The notes: generated by a model not told the origin, from the letters alone. Numbered from the stretch's first letter, positions 1-10,283 are shown. The stretch is DNA of 64,000 bases from Streptomyces meridianus (GCF_023703325.1 NZ_JAMQGM010000008.1:62001-126000), one strand, 5' to 3'. Numbers and translations: made by a program.

Positions 1-944
1 ATCACCCGGCAGGCGTTCTGCACCGGTGAGCCGGTGACCGTCGCGGCGAACATCGTCTCCTTCAGCACCTCCCGCACGTCGAGGGAGCTGCGGCCGCGCA
101 GTTCGTACTCGGTGTGGGCGAGGTGGGCCATCTCCTTGAGCCGCGGGCCGATGACGATGCCTCCCATGTCGCCCACGGTGCACATCATCTTGAGCTCCTC
201 GTCCACGACCATCGACAGCTCCTCCACCTCCTTGGGGTCGTGCAGGAAGGCGAGCAGCCCCTCGGTGGTGGGCCCCGCGTCCGGGTAGCTGTAGGTGCCG
301 CTGATGGGATTCATCACGACCGTGCCGCCGGACATGCGTACGTGCACCTCGGGGCCGGCCCCGACCAACGTCCGCTCACCGGTGTGCACCACGAACGTCC
401 AGTAAGCGCCGCGCTCGCCGGTCAGCAGGTGCCGGAACAGGGCGAGCGCGTCCGCGCGACGAAAGCCAGGCAGCACCCCCTCGTAGGTGCGCCGGATCAC
501 GAAGTTGGCGCCCTCGCCGCGCCCGATCTCGTCCTCGAGCACCCGCCGGACGGTCGATGCGTACGCGTCGTCGTCCACGTCGAACCGGCCGTCCTCGACG
601 TTCACCCGGTGCGACGGGAGGGCCTCGAGCAGCCCGGCCGACGGCAGTTCGTGCGTCTCGTCGGGGAACAGGACGCTCAGTGGCGTTCCGTCGTCCGTGG
701 CTTCGAAGCCCCGCTCGCGGATCTGCCGGAACGGGACGAGGACGAGGGCGTCGGTGGCCGGTGCGCCGGTCGCGCCCTTCGGAAGCGGGATGGCATCCAG
801 CCGCTCGACGTCCCGGACCGGGCCGACGAGGACCTCGACGGTCCCGGCGCCGGCCCGGCCCGGGGTGCTTCGGTGGAGGAGGGCGAACGGGGGGCAGTCG
901 TCCGCGGCCAGCCGCTCGACGAGCGTGGCGGGATCAAGCTGCAT
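1..944 (-). CDS. trpE: anthranilate synthase TrpE (3' part cut by window edge)
   Basis: First 314 codons of anthranilate synthase, which turns chorismate and glutamine into anthranilate, the first committed step of tryptophan synthesis. The reading from the ATG starts MQLDPATLVERL and contains chorismate-binding family blocks such as NPISGTYSYPD, DEELKMMCTVGD, YELRGR and ATVTGSP. The start has a good Shine-Dalgarno (GGAAGGA) a few bases upstream. The sequence style resembles the long TrpE-TrpG fusion type found in Streptomyces, but the glutaminase half would lie outside the window, so the fusion is an inference. Expression is controlled by the leader peptide and hairpin at 995-1098. It is divergent from a DAHP synthase, so entry to the shikimate pathway and its tryptophan branch sit side by side. 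Confidence 0.93.
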   Translation of the reverse strand, partial: MQLDPATLVERLAADDCPPFALLHRSTPGRAGAGTVEVLVGPVRDVERLDAIPLPKGATGAPATDALVLVPFRQIRERGFEATDDGTPLSVLFPDETHELPSAGLLEALPSHRVNVEDGRFDVDDDAYASTVRRVLEDEIGRGEGANFVIRRTYEGVLPGFRRADALALFRHLLTGERGAYWTFVVHTGERTLVGAGPEVHVRMSGGTVVMNPISGTYSYPDAGPTTEGLLAFLHDPKEVEELSMVVDEELKMMCTVGDMGGIVIGPRLKEMAHLAHTEYELRGRSSLDVREVLKETMFAATVTGSPVQNACRV

Positions 945-994
945 GACGGTTCCTTCCGGAGCTGCGGATCGGAGGAACGGCCGGTGAAACGGAA

Positions 995-1019
995 GAAGGC
1001 CGCCCCTCGGGCGGCCTTC
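995..1019 (-). terminator. trp attenuator terminator hairpin
   Basis: Perfect 10-bp stem (GAAGGCCGCC with GGCGGCCTTC, 5-nt loop) between the Trp-rich leader peptide and trpE. Read on the minus strand it is followed by a pyrimidine-rich stretch (TTCCGTTTC), which suits a weak intrinsic terminator. Position and context fit the terminator arm of a trp attenuator. The competing antiterminator pairing was not worked out. Confidence 0.8.
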
Positions 1020-1041
1020 GCGTCGCTGTGGGTACGCGCAG

Positions 1042-1098
1042 TCAGCGGGCCGCCGGGAAAGCGGTCCACCACCAGGTGCGGGTCGTCTGCGCGTACAT
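1042..1098 (-). CDS. trpL: trp leader peptide (attenuator peptide, 18 aa)
   Basis: Short ORF encoding MYAQTTRTWWWTAFPAAR, ending in TGA, with three consecutive Trp codons (TGG at 1066-1074). A possible Shine-Dalgarno (TAAGGTT) precedes the ATG. The peptide ends just before the hairpin at 995-1019, and trpE starts about 100 nt after the peptide. This is the classic layout of ribosome-mediated attenuation: stalling at the Trp codons when charged tRNA-Trp is scarce should favour read-through into trpE. A Trp-rich leader before the anthranilate synthase gene is established in Streptomyces. Confidence 0.9.
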   Translation of the reverse strand: MYAQTTRTWWWTAFPAAR

Positions 1099-1110
1099 GG
1101 CGAGAACCTT

Positions 1111-1116
1111 AGCGTA
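1111..1116 (-). promoter_or_regulatory. -10 box of the trp leader promoter
   Basis: TACGCT on the minus strand lies about 12 nt upstream of the leader peptide ATG and fits the TAnnnT rule. No convincing -35 was seen. The predicted start of transcription is very close to the leader peptide, leaving a leader of about 160 nt before trpE. Confidence 0.5.
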
Positions 1117-1192
1117 CGGATTCCGGACACGGTGACCGATGGGTGGCTTCCGTGTCTCAATCCGTGGGCAGCGGGTCGGGCCCCGGGGGTGA

Positions 1193-2560
<1,368 letters not shown>

Positions 2561-2574
2561 CACCCGCGAGTGAG

Positions 2575-2613
2575 CCTGTGGGGCACGGATCACACCGATC
2601 CGTGCCCCACAGG
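2575..2613 (+). terminator. DAHP synthase terminator
   Basis: Perfect 17-bp inverted repeat (arms CCTGTGGGGCACGGATC and its complement, 5-nt loop) 14 nt after the stop codon of the DAHP synthase. There is no long T tract, but it is followed by TTGTTG. It separates this gene from the iron-regulated bfd promoter just downstream. Confidence 0.85.
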
Positions 2614-2614
2614 A

Positions 2615-2657
2615 TTGTTGCGGTACGGGTGGTACAGGTAAGGTAAGGGTTGCCTCA
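2615..2657 (+). promoter_or_regulatory. bfd promoter with an IdeR/DmdR-type iron box
   Basis: TTGTTG (2615-2620) and TAAGGT (2639-2644), 18 bp apart, make a reasonable promoter. Overlapping the -10 and continuing to 2657 is TAAGGTAAGGGTTGCCTCA, which matches 13 of 19 positions of the known IdeR/DmdR1/DtxR iron box (TTAGGTTAGGCTAACCTAA). Binding of the iron-loaded repressor here would block transcription, so bfd should be switched on in iron limitation. Confidence 0.7.
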
Positions 2658-2715
2658 CTGATCAGCGGGGCGAACGACCTCGAGCCCGACCGACCCGTTG
2701 ACGGGGGTGAACCGC

Positions 2716-2955
2716 ATGTACATCTGCTCGTGCTTCGGCATCACGGAGGAGCAGGTGCGCGAACATGCGGACACCGGGGCTTGCACGCCCCGGCAGATCG
2801 CCTCCGCCTGCAAAGCCGGCACCGACTGCGGCTCGTGCGTGCGCCGGATCCAGACGCTGCTGGGGCGCGGACCGAACCAGCGGCACCAGGACGTGCTCGT
2901 CGCCGGGCTGCCCGTCGGCGCCGAACGGGCCCCCTTCGCCGTCGAAGCCGCCTGA
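2716..2955 (+). CDS. bfd: bacterioferritin-associated ferredoxin Bfd
   Basis: Small [2Fe-2S] protein (79 aa) that donates electrons to bacterioferritin so that stored iron can be reduced and released. The four cluster cysteines are visible as Cys4-x-Cys6 (MYICSCF) and the CGSC pair near residues 38-41. The ATG at 2716 is chosen because family members begin M-Y-x-C-x-C and because GGGGGTG lies at normal ribosome-binding distance; an upstream in-frame TTG at 2698 is unlikely. It converges with bfr (31 nt between stops), its expected partner, and carries an iron box in its promoter. Confidence 0.93.
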   Translation: MYICSCFGITEEQVREHADTGACTPRQIASACKAGTDCGSCVRRIQTLLGRGPNQRHQDVLVAGLPVGAERAPFAVEAA

Positions 2956-2986
2956 CCGCACCCGCCCCCGCCGCTCCGTCCGTCCG

Positions 2987-3466
2987 TCAGCTGTCCGGCT
3001 GTTCCACGAGCTGGGCGATGTAGAGCGGTTCGCCGAGCTTCTCGATGAGGTCGAGCTGGGTCTCGAGATAGTCGATGTGGTGTTCCTCGTCGGCCAGGAT
3101 GCTCTCGAAGATGTTGGCGGACGTGATGTCGCCCTTGGCCCGCATGATCTCGATGCCGCGCCTGAGGCGGTCGATGGCCTCGAGCTCCACCTGGCGGTCC
3201 GCCTGGAACATCTCGGTGACGGTCTGGCCCACGCGCACATGGAACAGCCGCTGGTAGTTCGGGAGGGCGTCGAGGAGCAGGATGCGGTCGGTCAGCACCT
3301 CCGCGTGCTTCATCTCGTCGAACGACTCCGCCCGCGTGTACTTCGCGAGTTTCGGCCAGCCGAAGTTCTCCTGCATCTTGGAGTGCAGGAAGTACTGGTT
3401 GATCGCGGTGAGCTCGGCCGTCAGCTGCTCGTTGAGGAACTCGATGACCTCGGGATCGCCCTGCAT
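2987..3466 (-). CDS. bfr: bacterioferritin
   Basis: Haem-containing ferritin (159 aa) that oxidises and stores iron in a 24-subunit shell. The four-helix bundle keeps the ferroxidase ligands: Glu in LTAELTAINQY, Glu and His in FDEMKHAE, Glu in RQVELEAIDR, and Glu/His in ADEEHHIDYLE. The Met of DEMKH is the family's axial haem ligand. The start MQGDPEVIEFLN has a strong AGGAG site upstream. It converges with bfd, which supplies electrons for iron release. An imperfect inverted repeat (GTATG...CATAC, 3503-3516) upstream could be an operator; this is a guess. Confidence 0.95.
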   Translation of the reverse strand: MQGDPEVIEFLNEQLTAELTAINQYFLHSKMQENFGWPKLAKYTRAESFDEMKHAEVLTDRILLLDALPNYQRLFHVRVGQTVTEMFQADRQVELEAIDRLRRGIEIMRAKGDITSANIFESILADEEHHIDYLETQLDLIEKLGEPLYIAQLVEQPDS

Positions 3467-3625
3467 CGCAGCGGCTCCTTCCGGATAAAGCCAAGAAAAC
3501 GGGCGTATGTGCGCATACTCGCACCGCCCGGCATCCGCTTCCAGTAAGTGCGTGCTAACCGCGCCCGGGGTCTGCCGGCCGTGCCCTGGTGACGACCACA
3601 CCGCGGGGTCTGTCACCATGGAGCC

Positions 3626-4249
3626 ATGGCGCAGCCGGAGAACCGCGAAGGGGCACAGCAGGACCTCCCTCCCGGTCAGAGGCTCCAGCGCGGCTGGCCG
3701 GTCACCCACTACGGTCCGGTGCCCAAGTTCAAGGCCGACCGGTGGGAGTTCAGGGTCTTCGGTGCCACCGCCGACGGTGACAAGCACTGCTGGAACCACG
3801 AGGATTTCTCGGCCCTGCCGTACACCACGGTCGTCGCCGACCTCCACTGCGTCACGAAGTTCAGCATGCTGGGGGCCGAATGGGGTGGTGTCGCCGCGGC
3901 CACCGTCCTGGAGCTCGCACCGCCGGCGCCCGACGTGACCCATGTGATGGTGTGGGCCGAATACGGTTTCAGCTCGAACCTGCGCCTCTCCGATTTCGCC
4001 TCCGGGCGGACCGTCTTCGCCACCCACAAGGACGGGGAACTCCTCACCGCCGAACACGGCTTCCCGGTGCGGCTGATCGTGCCGCACCTGTACGCGTGGA
4101 AGGGGCCCAAGTGGGTCCGCGGCGTGGAGTACATGACCGCCGACCGCCGCGGCTTCTGGGAGGAGCGGGGCTACCACAACATCGGCGATCCGTGGAAGGA
4201 ACAGCGCTACTCCTACCAGGAGGAGCCGGGGGACGGGCCGGAGCTGTAG
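3626..4249 (+). CDS. sulfite-oxidase-family molybdopterin-dependent oxidoreductase
   Basis: 207-aa protein of the oxidoreductase molybdopterin-binding (sulfite oxidase/YedY-like) fold. The segment LHCVTKFSMLGAEWGG (around residue 75) carries the conserved cysteine that binds molybdenum in this family, and later pieces such as YGFSSNLRL, HGFPVRLIVPHLYAWKGPKWV and WEERGYHNIGDPW are typical of it. No signal peptide, Tat motif or membrane segment is visible, so a cytoplasmic location is likely. It is shorter than full sulfite oxidases and has no dimerisation or haem domain. The substrate cannot be told. It converges closely with the endonuclease IV gene (24 nt). Confidence 0.85.
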   Translation: MAQPENREGAQQDLPPGQRLQRGWPVTHYGPVPKFKADRWEFRVFGATADGDKHCWNHEDFSALPYTTVVADLHCVTKFSMLGAEWGGVAAATVLELAPPAPDVTHVMVWAEYGFSSNLRLSDFASGRTVFATHKDGELLTAEHGFPVRLIVPHLYAWKGPKWVRGVEYMTADRRGFWEERGYHNIGDPWKEQRYSYQEEPGDGPEL

Positions 4250-4273
4250 GTTCAGCGGCACGCCGCCGGCCGA

Positions 4274-5194
4274 TCAGAGCTCGCGCAGCGCCTTCAGCCG
4301 GGCCACATCCGCGGCGTGCCCCACCTTGCCGCCCGGAGTCTCGACCACCAGCGGCACCCCGTCGGAGGCCGGATGGCCGAACAGCACACGAAACGCGTCC
4401 GCGCCGATATGACCGGTCCCGATGTTCTCGTGCCGGTCCTTGTGCGCCCCGGCGACGTCCTTCGAGTCGTTGGCGTGGATCAGCCGCAGACGGCCCTCGC
4501 CGACCGTGTCCACCAGCTCGTCGAGCAGGGCCTTCGTGCCGCCCGGTGCGGCCATGTCGTGCCCGGCAGCGAACGCGTGGCAGGTGTCGAGACACACCCC
4601 GAGCCGGGGGTGGCGCCCGAGGACGTCGAAGTACGGCCCGAGGTCCTCGGCCAGTGAGCACAGCGAGGAGCCCTGGCCGGCGGTGGGCTCGAGCAGCAGC
4701 CACGGGTCGTCGTCGTGCGTCAGCTCGTCGAGCAGCGGCCGTATCCGTTCGCCCGCCTGGGCCAGCGCCTCGCCCCGCGGCCGCCCGCCGGTCGCCGACC
4801 CGGTGTGGACGACCACGCCGAGCGCGCCGATGTCCCGTCCGCGGCGCAGCGAGTGGCGCAGGGAGTCGACCGACCGGTCGACCGTGGCGGCTGTGTGGGA
4901 CCCGAAGTTGATCAGATAGGGGGCGTGGACGAACGCCGGGAGGGACTGCGCGGCGCAGGCCGCCCGGAACTCCTCGTCCTGGCGCGGGCTTCCCGGAGGC
5001 ATGGCCCAGCCGCGGGGGTTGGCGACGAAGACCTGTACGGCCTCGGCGTCCAGGTCCAGCGCGTAGCGCAGCCCGGTCGAGGCGAGCCCGCCGGCCACCG
5101 GTACGTGGCTGCCGACCGGGTTGCGGCGGGCGGCCACGCCGGCGCGGGCGGGCAGCGCAGCGAGCGGTGAGGTGTCCTGCGGAGGGTGCGCCAC
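4274..5194 (-). CDS. nfo: deoxyribonuclease IV (AP endonuclease)
   Basis: Endonuclease IV-type enzyme that cuts DNA 5' of abasic sites in base excision repair. The TIM-barrel, metal-binding blocks are present: GSHVPVAGGL near the N terminus, FVHAPYLINFGS, GVVVHTGSATG, LLLEPTAGQGSSLCS, GVCLDTCHAFAAGHD, LIHANDSKDVAGAHKDRHENIGTGHIG and the final VVETPGG. The GTG at 5194 lacks a good ribosome binding site; an in-frame GTG at 5137, right before the conserved RNPVGSHV, is an alternative. It lies downstream of pknL on the same strand, separated by the terminator at 5214-5256. Confidence 0.9.
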   Translation of the reverse strand: MAHPPQDTSPLAALPARAGVAARRNPVGSHVPVAGGLASTGLRYALDLDAEAVQVFVANPRGWAMPPGSPRQDEEFRAACAAQSLPAFVHAPYLINFGSHTAATVDRSVDSLRHSLRRGRDIGALGVVVHTGSATGGRPRGEALAQAGERIRPLLDELTHDDDPWLLLEPTAGQGSSLCSLAEDLGPYFDVLGRHPRLGVCLDTCHAFAAGHDMAAPGGTKALLDELVDTVGEGRLRLIHANDSKDVAGAHKDRHENIGTGHIGADAFRVLFGHPASDGVPLVVETPGGKVGHAADVARLKALREL

Positions 5195-5213
5195 ACCACC
5201 AGGGTGCCAGGCA

Positions 5214-5256
5214 CCGGCGGCGATCCGGCCGGTGCCCCCGGCCGGATCGCCGCCGG
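5214..5256 (-). terminator. pknL terminator
   Basis: Perfect 17-bp inverted repeat (arm CCGGCGGCGATCCGGCC), extendable by two more G-C pairs across the loop, just after the pknL stop codon. It isolates the kinase gene from endonuclease IV downstream. Confidence 0.8.
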
Positions 5257-5263
5257 ACGGACC

Positions 5264-7159
5264 TCAGCGCACGCGGATCTTGATCGTGCTGCCGCGCGGT
5301 GCCTTCTCGCCACCGTTCACGGACTGGTCGAAGACGGTGTCGCCGAAGAAGAAGCGGCTGACGTCGACGGTGAAGCCGGCGTCCTCCAGCTTCCGCTTGG
5401 CCTCGTCGAGGCTCTGCCCCTCGACATCGGGGACCTCGACCAGCTGCGGGCCCTTCGACAGGGTGAGGGTGACGGTGTCGCCGCGCGCGACCTCGTCGCC
5501 CTCGGACGGCACCTGTTCGGCGACCGTGTTCCGATCCTCCTCGGAATGGACCCGCTTGCCCGATACCTCGACCCGCAGCCCCGCCTCGCGCAGCTCCTGC
5601 CGGGCGTCCGGCAGGGACAGGCCGATGACGTCCGGGGCCTCCACCGGTTCGCCCTTGCTGACGGTGAGCGCGACGGCCGTGTCGGCGCGGTGCCGGCTGC
5701 CGGCCCGCGGATCGGTCGAGATCACCGTGCCCTTGGCACCGCCGTCGGAGAACCGCTCGGTGACCATCCCGGGCTCCAGGCCCGCGTCCCGCAGCCGTTG
5801 CTTCGCCTGCGCCAGTGGCATGCCCTCGAGGTCCGGGACCTTCACGATCTCCGGTCCCCTGGAAACGGTCATCGTCACGGTGCCGTTGTCCCGGATCCGC
5901 TCGCCGGGCCCCGGCTCGGTGTCGATCACGTGCCCGCGGTCGGTGACATCGCTGAACGCCCGCTCGGCGCGCACGTCCAGCCCCTCCGCCTGCAGCTTCC
6001 GCACGGCTTCCTGCTCCGGCAGGCTCCGCACCCCCGGCACCTGCGTGAACTGCCCGGTGTTGATGTACCAGACGCCGACGCCGACGCCGAACACCAGCAG
6101 GACGGCGGCCAGGACCGCGGCGAGTCCCCGCCGCGGCCGGGCGCGGCGGGAACCGCCGGACGCCGGCGGGGACTGCAGCACGCTGGTGCGGTTCAGTGCC
6201 CCGTCCCGGTCTCCCCGCGGGATCGCCGCGGTGCGGTCGGACAGCCCCTGCGCGACGGAGCGCACCTCGCCCGTGCCCTGGGCCAGCGGCGGCACGGCGT
6301 CCAACTCGGCGTCCGTGAGCGTCGAGCGGACCGCGCGGGCCTGCCCGAACAGTGCCACCGCGTCACCGGGCCGGGCGCGCGGGTCGCGGGCGGTCGCCGC
6401 GGCCACCAGGCCGTCCAGAGCCGGAGCCAGACCGGGGACGGCGGCGGAGGGCGCCGGCACGTCCTCGTGCAGATGCTGGTAGAGCACCTGGGCCGCGGTG
6501 GAGCCGGAGCGCGGCTTGGCGCCCGTCAGCATCTCGTACAGCACCACACCGCAGGCGTACACGTCGGCGGCGGTGCCCGCCGTGCCGTCCTCGATCTGCT
6601 CGGGGGCCAGGTAGGAGACTGTGCCCAGCAGGGCCCCGCCGGTGACCGTGATGTTCGTGTCCACGGCCCGCACCAGTCCGAAGTCGGCGACCTTGACCCG
6701 GCCGTCCGCCCCTATCAGCACGTTCTCGGGCTTCATGTCCCGGTGCACCAGTCCGGCGCGGTGTGCGGCGCCGAGCGCCGCCAGGACCGGCTCGAGGATG
6801 TCCAGCGCCGCACGGGGCTGCAGCGCTCCCCGCTCACGCAGCACGTCGCGCAGGGTGCACCCGGCGACGTACTCCATCGCGAGATAGACGTACGAGCCGT
6901 CCGTGCCCTGGTCGTACACGCTGACCACGTTGGGGTGCGCGAGCCGGGCGACGGACTTGGCCTCACGGATGAAGCGGTCGACGAAAGCGCCGTCGGCGGC
7001 GAGGCCCGGATGCATCACCTTGAGCGCCAGCACCCGGTCGAGGCGAGTGTCGACGGCCCGGTAGACGGTGGCCATCCCGCCCACGGCGATCCGCGCCTCT
7101 ACCCGGTACCGGCCATCGAGCACATACCCGACGAGGGGGTCCTGGAGGGTCGTATCCAC
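5264..7159 (-). CDS. pknL: PASTA-domain Ser/Thr protein kinase (PknL type)
   Basis: 631-aa Hanks-type transmembrane kinase. The N-terminal kinase domain has the glycine loop GGMATVY (about 27-33), catalytic Lys47 (LALKV), HRDMKPEN (139-146), DFG (159-161) and the APEQ motif. After a Pro/Arg-rich linker comes one membrane segment (about 345-365), then four extracellular PASTA repeats starting near residue 371 (each beginning VPxVxG/L...EA...L). PASTA domains in related kinases sense muropeptides or lipid II. Its neighbours, class II DAHP synthase and an Rv2175c-type protein, match those of mycobacterial PknL, which phosphorylates Rv2175c. A role in growth or wall control is inferred from that family. 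Confidence 0.93.
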   Translation of the reverse strand: MDTTLQDPLVGYVLDGRYRVEARIAVGGMATVYRAVDTRLDRVLALKVMHPGLAADGAFVDRFIREAKSVARLAHPNVVSVYDQGTDGSYVYLAMEYVAGCTLRDVLRERGALQPRAALDILEPVLAALGAAHRAGLVHRDMKPENVLIGADGRVKVADFGLVRAVDTNITVTGGALLGTVSYLAPEQIEDGTAGTAADVYACGVVLYEMLTGAKPRSGSTAAQVLYQHLHEDVPAPSAAVPGLAPALDGLVAAATARDPRARPGDAVALFGQARAVRSTLTDAELDAVPPLAQGTGEVRSVAQGLSDRTAAIPRGDRDGALNRTSVLQSPPASGGSRRARPRRGLAAVLAAVLLVFGVGVGVWYINTGQFTQVPGVRSLPEQEAVRKLQAEGLDVRAERAFSDVTDRGHVIDTEPGPGERIRDNGTVTMTVSRGPEIVKVPDLEGMPLAQAKQRLRDAGLEPGMVTERFSDGGAKGTVISTDPRAGSRHRADTAVALTVSKGEPVEAPDVIGLSLPDARQELREAGLRVEVSGKRVHSEEDRNTVAEQVPSEGDEVARGDTVTLTLSKGPQLVEVPDVEGQSLDEAKRKLEDAGFTVDVSRFFFGDTVFDQSVNGGEKAPRGSTIKIRVR

Positions 7160-7292
7160 GCAGGGGAGTCTACGAGCCGCCCGGCGACGGAATCATCCTT
7201 GCCTCCCGAACCGGTGCACTCGTACCCCAACAGTGACAACCGGACCCCCTACCCTTGCCCCCGGCACCCGGCCGTGCAGCCCGACGGGGGGC

Positions 7293-8364
<1,072 letters not shown>

Positions 8365-8421
8365 GCGGTCTGCTCCTGGGTCCGGGGCGGCCCCGGCCGT
8401 CCGTGCGGCGGGGGAGGGGAT

Positions 8422-9663
8422 TCAGGGGGAGTCGGCGGATGGGGCGAAGCCCGCGGGGCGGACGGAAGGTGCGGCAGCCGCGGAGGAGTCCGCGGACGTC
8501 GTGAAGCGGTCCGGGGAAAAGGGCTGCGCCTCCGCCGTGAGCTCGCCGGTGGTCAGCGCCTCGGCCATGACGTCCCCGGTGACCGGGGTGAGCAACACGC
8601 CGTTGCGGTAGTGGCCCGTCGCCAGCTGCAGCCCGGGCAGCGCCGTCGGGCCGAGCAGCGGCGCGTTGTCCGGCGAACCCGGCCGCAGCCCCGCCAGCGT
8701 CTCGACGAGCGGCAGTTCCGTCACACCGGGCACCAGTTCGTGGGCGTCGCGCAGCAGTTCGTAGACGCCGCCCGCGGTCACCGTGGTGTCCCAGCCGAGC
8801 TCCTCGCTGGTCGCGCCCACCACCAGCTCCCCGTTCTCCCGCGGAACCAGATAGACGTGCCCACCGCGCACCACGGCCCGCACGGTCCGGGAGAGGAACG
8901 GCGCGTACGTCCCCGGTATCCGCAGCCGTAGCACCTGGCCCTTGACCGGGCGGACCGGCGGCAGCACCTCGGGCGGCACCCCGGCGAGCGCGCCGCTTCG
9001 ACAGCCGGCGGCGAGAACGACCTGGTCCGCGGAGATCTCGGCGCCGTCCTGCAGGACGGCCCCCGCCGCCCGGTCGCGGACGACCGACAGCTGCCCGGCC
9101 AGGCCGGGGTGGAAGACGACGCCCGCCCGTTCGCAGGAAGTCAGCAGGGCGGACGCCAGCCGGCGGGGATCGACCTGGTGGTCGCCGTCCACCCGCAGCC
9201 CTCCGCGGACCGCAGGCGCCAGCATGGGTTCCAGACGCCGGCTTTCGCGCCCCGTCAGCCAGGTGGACTCCAGGCCGCAGCGCTGCTGGAGCGCGTGCAG
9301 CTCCCGCAGATGGGCCCGGTCGTCGGCGTCCAGAGCGACCGCCAGAGTTCCGCACGCCCGGTAACCGATCTCCTGGCCCGACGCCTCCTCCAGCTCCGCC
9401 GCGAACGCGGGATAGCGCCGCGCCGAGGCGAGGTTGAGGCCCAGCAGCAGCTCCTCGCCGTAGTGGAGCTCGGTCACGGCCGCGAGCATCCCGGCCGCCA
9501 CCCCGGCGGCACCGCCTCCGGGCGCCGGATCGGCCACGGCGGTGCGCAGGCCGCGCTGCGCCGCCCGCCATGCCGTCACCAGCCCGATGATCCCGCCACC
9601 GATGACGAGGACGTCGCAGGATTTCCGCAGGCTGCCGCCGGGGCTGTTCGATGAGGTGCGCAT
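8422..9663 (-). CDS. thiO: glycine oxidase ThiO
   Basis: FAD-dependent oxidase (413 aa) that turns glycine into dehydroglycine for thiazole synthesis. The dinucleotide fold VLVIGGGIIGLVTAW starts near residue 18, and the C-terminal FAD block (GLRPGSPDNAPLLGPT...GHYRNGVLLTPVTGDVMA) is typical of ThiO/DAO enzymes. The final about 30 residues are Ser/Ala/Pro-rich and probably disordered. The ATG at 9663 has a strong GGAGGAG site that lies directly at the 3' edge of the TPP riboswitch, suggesting control of translation initiation. Confidence 0.93.
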   Translation of the reverse strand: MRTSSNSPGGSLRKSCDVLVIGGGIIGLVTAWRAAQRGLRTAVADPAPGGGAAGVAAGMLAAVTELHYGEELLLGLNLASARRYPAFAAELEEASGQEIGYRACGTLAVALDADDRAHLRELHALQQRCGLESTWLTGRESRRLEPMLAPAVRGGLRVDGDHQVDPRRLASALLTSCERAGVVFHPGLAGQLSVVRDRAAGAVLQDGAEISADQVVLAAGCRSGALAGVPPEVLPPVRPVKGQVLRLRIPGTYAPFLSRTVRAVVRGGHVYLVPRENGELVVGATSEELGWDTTVTAGGVYELLRDAHELVPGVTELPLVETLAGLRPGSPDNAPLLGPTALPGLQLATGHYRNGVLLTPVTGDVMAEALTTGELTAEAQPFSPDRFTTSADSSAAAAPSVRPAGFAPSADSP

Positions 9664-9677
9664 GGACGTCCGTCTCC

Positions 9678-9770
9678 TCCCTTCGCCGGCATGACCCGGA
9701 TCAGGTTCGTACGGTCGGAGGCCGCAGCAGCCCCCCTCTCAGCCCGGTGCGCCGGGCTCCCGCGGGTAGG
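9678..9770 (-). promoter_or_regulatory. TPP riboswitch (THI box)
   Basis: On the minus strand the conserved pieces appear in order: GCCCGG...CCGGGCTGAGAGG (helix 2/3 side) and then ACCTGATCCGGGTCATGCC followed by GGCGAAGGGAGG. CTGAGA and CTGATCCGGGT-ATGCCGG are the diagnostic TPP-sensing segments. It lies immediately upstream of thiO, and the GGAGGAG ribosome binding site begins where the aptamer ends, so ligand binding probably blocks translation. I saw no separate terminator hairpin before thiO. Confidence 0.95.
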
Positions 9771-9873
9771 TTGTTCCCGGCCGGGACAGCGGGGCGGGGC
9801 GACTCCCCTTGTCACGGCGTGCCGTTCACCCTAACGCCTCACCTGCCGCGACGAACCGAAGGAGCGACCGCAC

Positions 9874-10242
9874 ATGGCCCGATCACTGGACGGACTCGTC
9901 CTGGCCCCCGTCAGCGACCAGGAGCCCGGCCAGGTCGGCACCGGGACCCGGTTCGCCTACCGGGAGCAGGACGGCACGGTCTGGGCGGAGTACGCGGGCG
10001 GCGACATCGTCCGCGGCCATCTCGTCGGCACCCGCGACGGCGACCGGCTGGATTTCCGCTACGTGCAGCTGAAGCACGACGGAACGACGTCCGGCGGCCA
10101 CTGCCGGAGCGCGGTCGTCGAGCTGCCCGACGGGCGGGTACGCCTGGACGAGGCCTGGGAGTGGGAATCGCAGAGCGGCAGCGGGACGAGCGTGGTGGAA
10201 CAGGTCACCGGTACGAGCGCGATGGAACAGCCGACGACGTGA
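9874..10242 (+). CDS. conserved protein of unknown function, 122 aa
   Basis: I do not recognise a characterised family with certainty. The product is short, has no Cys pairs, signal peptide or membrane segment, and alternates hydrophobic and charged residues in the way of an all-beta protein (GTRFAYREQDGTVWAEYAGGDIVRG, DRLDFRYVQLKHDG, RVRLDEAWEWES). A lipocalin- or avidin-like barrel is only a guess. An AAGGAG stretch lies about 11 nt before the ATG. It is divergent from the thiO operon and 53 nt before a flavin reductase gene that has its own leaderless promoter, so it may be a single-gene unit. Confidence 0.8.
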   Translation: MARSLDGLVLAPVSDQEPGQVGTGTRFAYREQDGTVWAEYAGGDIVRGHLVGTRDGDRLDFRYVQLKHDGTTSGGHCRSAVVELPDGRVRLDEAWEWESQSGSGTSVVEQVTGTSAMEQPTT

Positions 10243-10283
10243 CGCAGTGTCAGCCCGAGCGGCGCCCGGGCCCTCCCGAGACC

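Noticed and set aside
3503..3516. Inverted repeat GTATG-TGCG-CATAC upstream of bfr as an operator
   Set aside because: Only 5-bp arms, no match to the iron box consensus, and no promoter placed over it. Mentioned in the bfr entry only.
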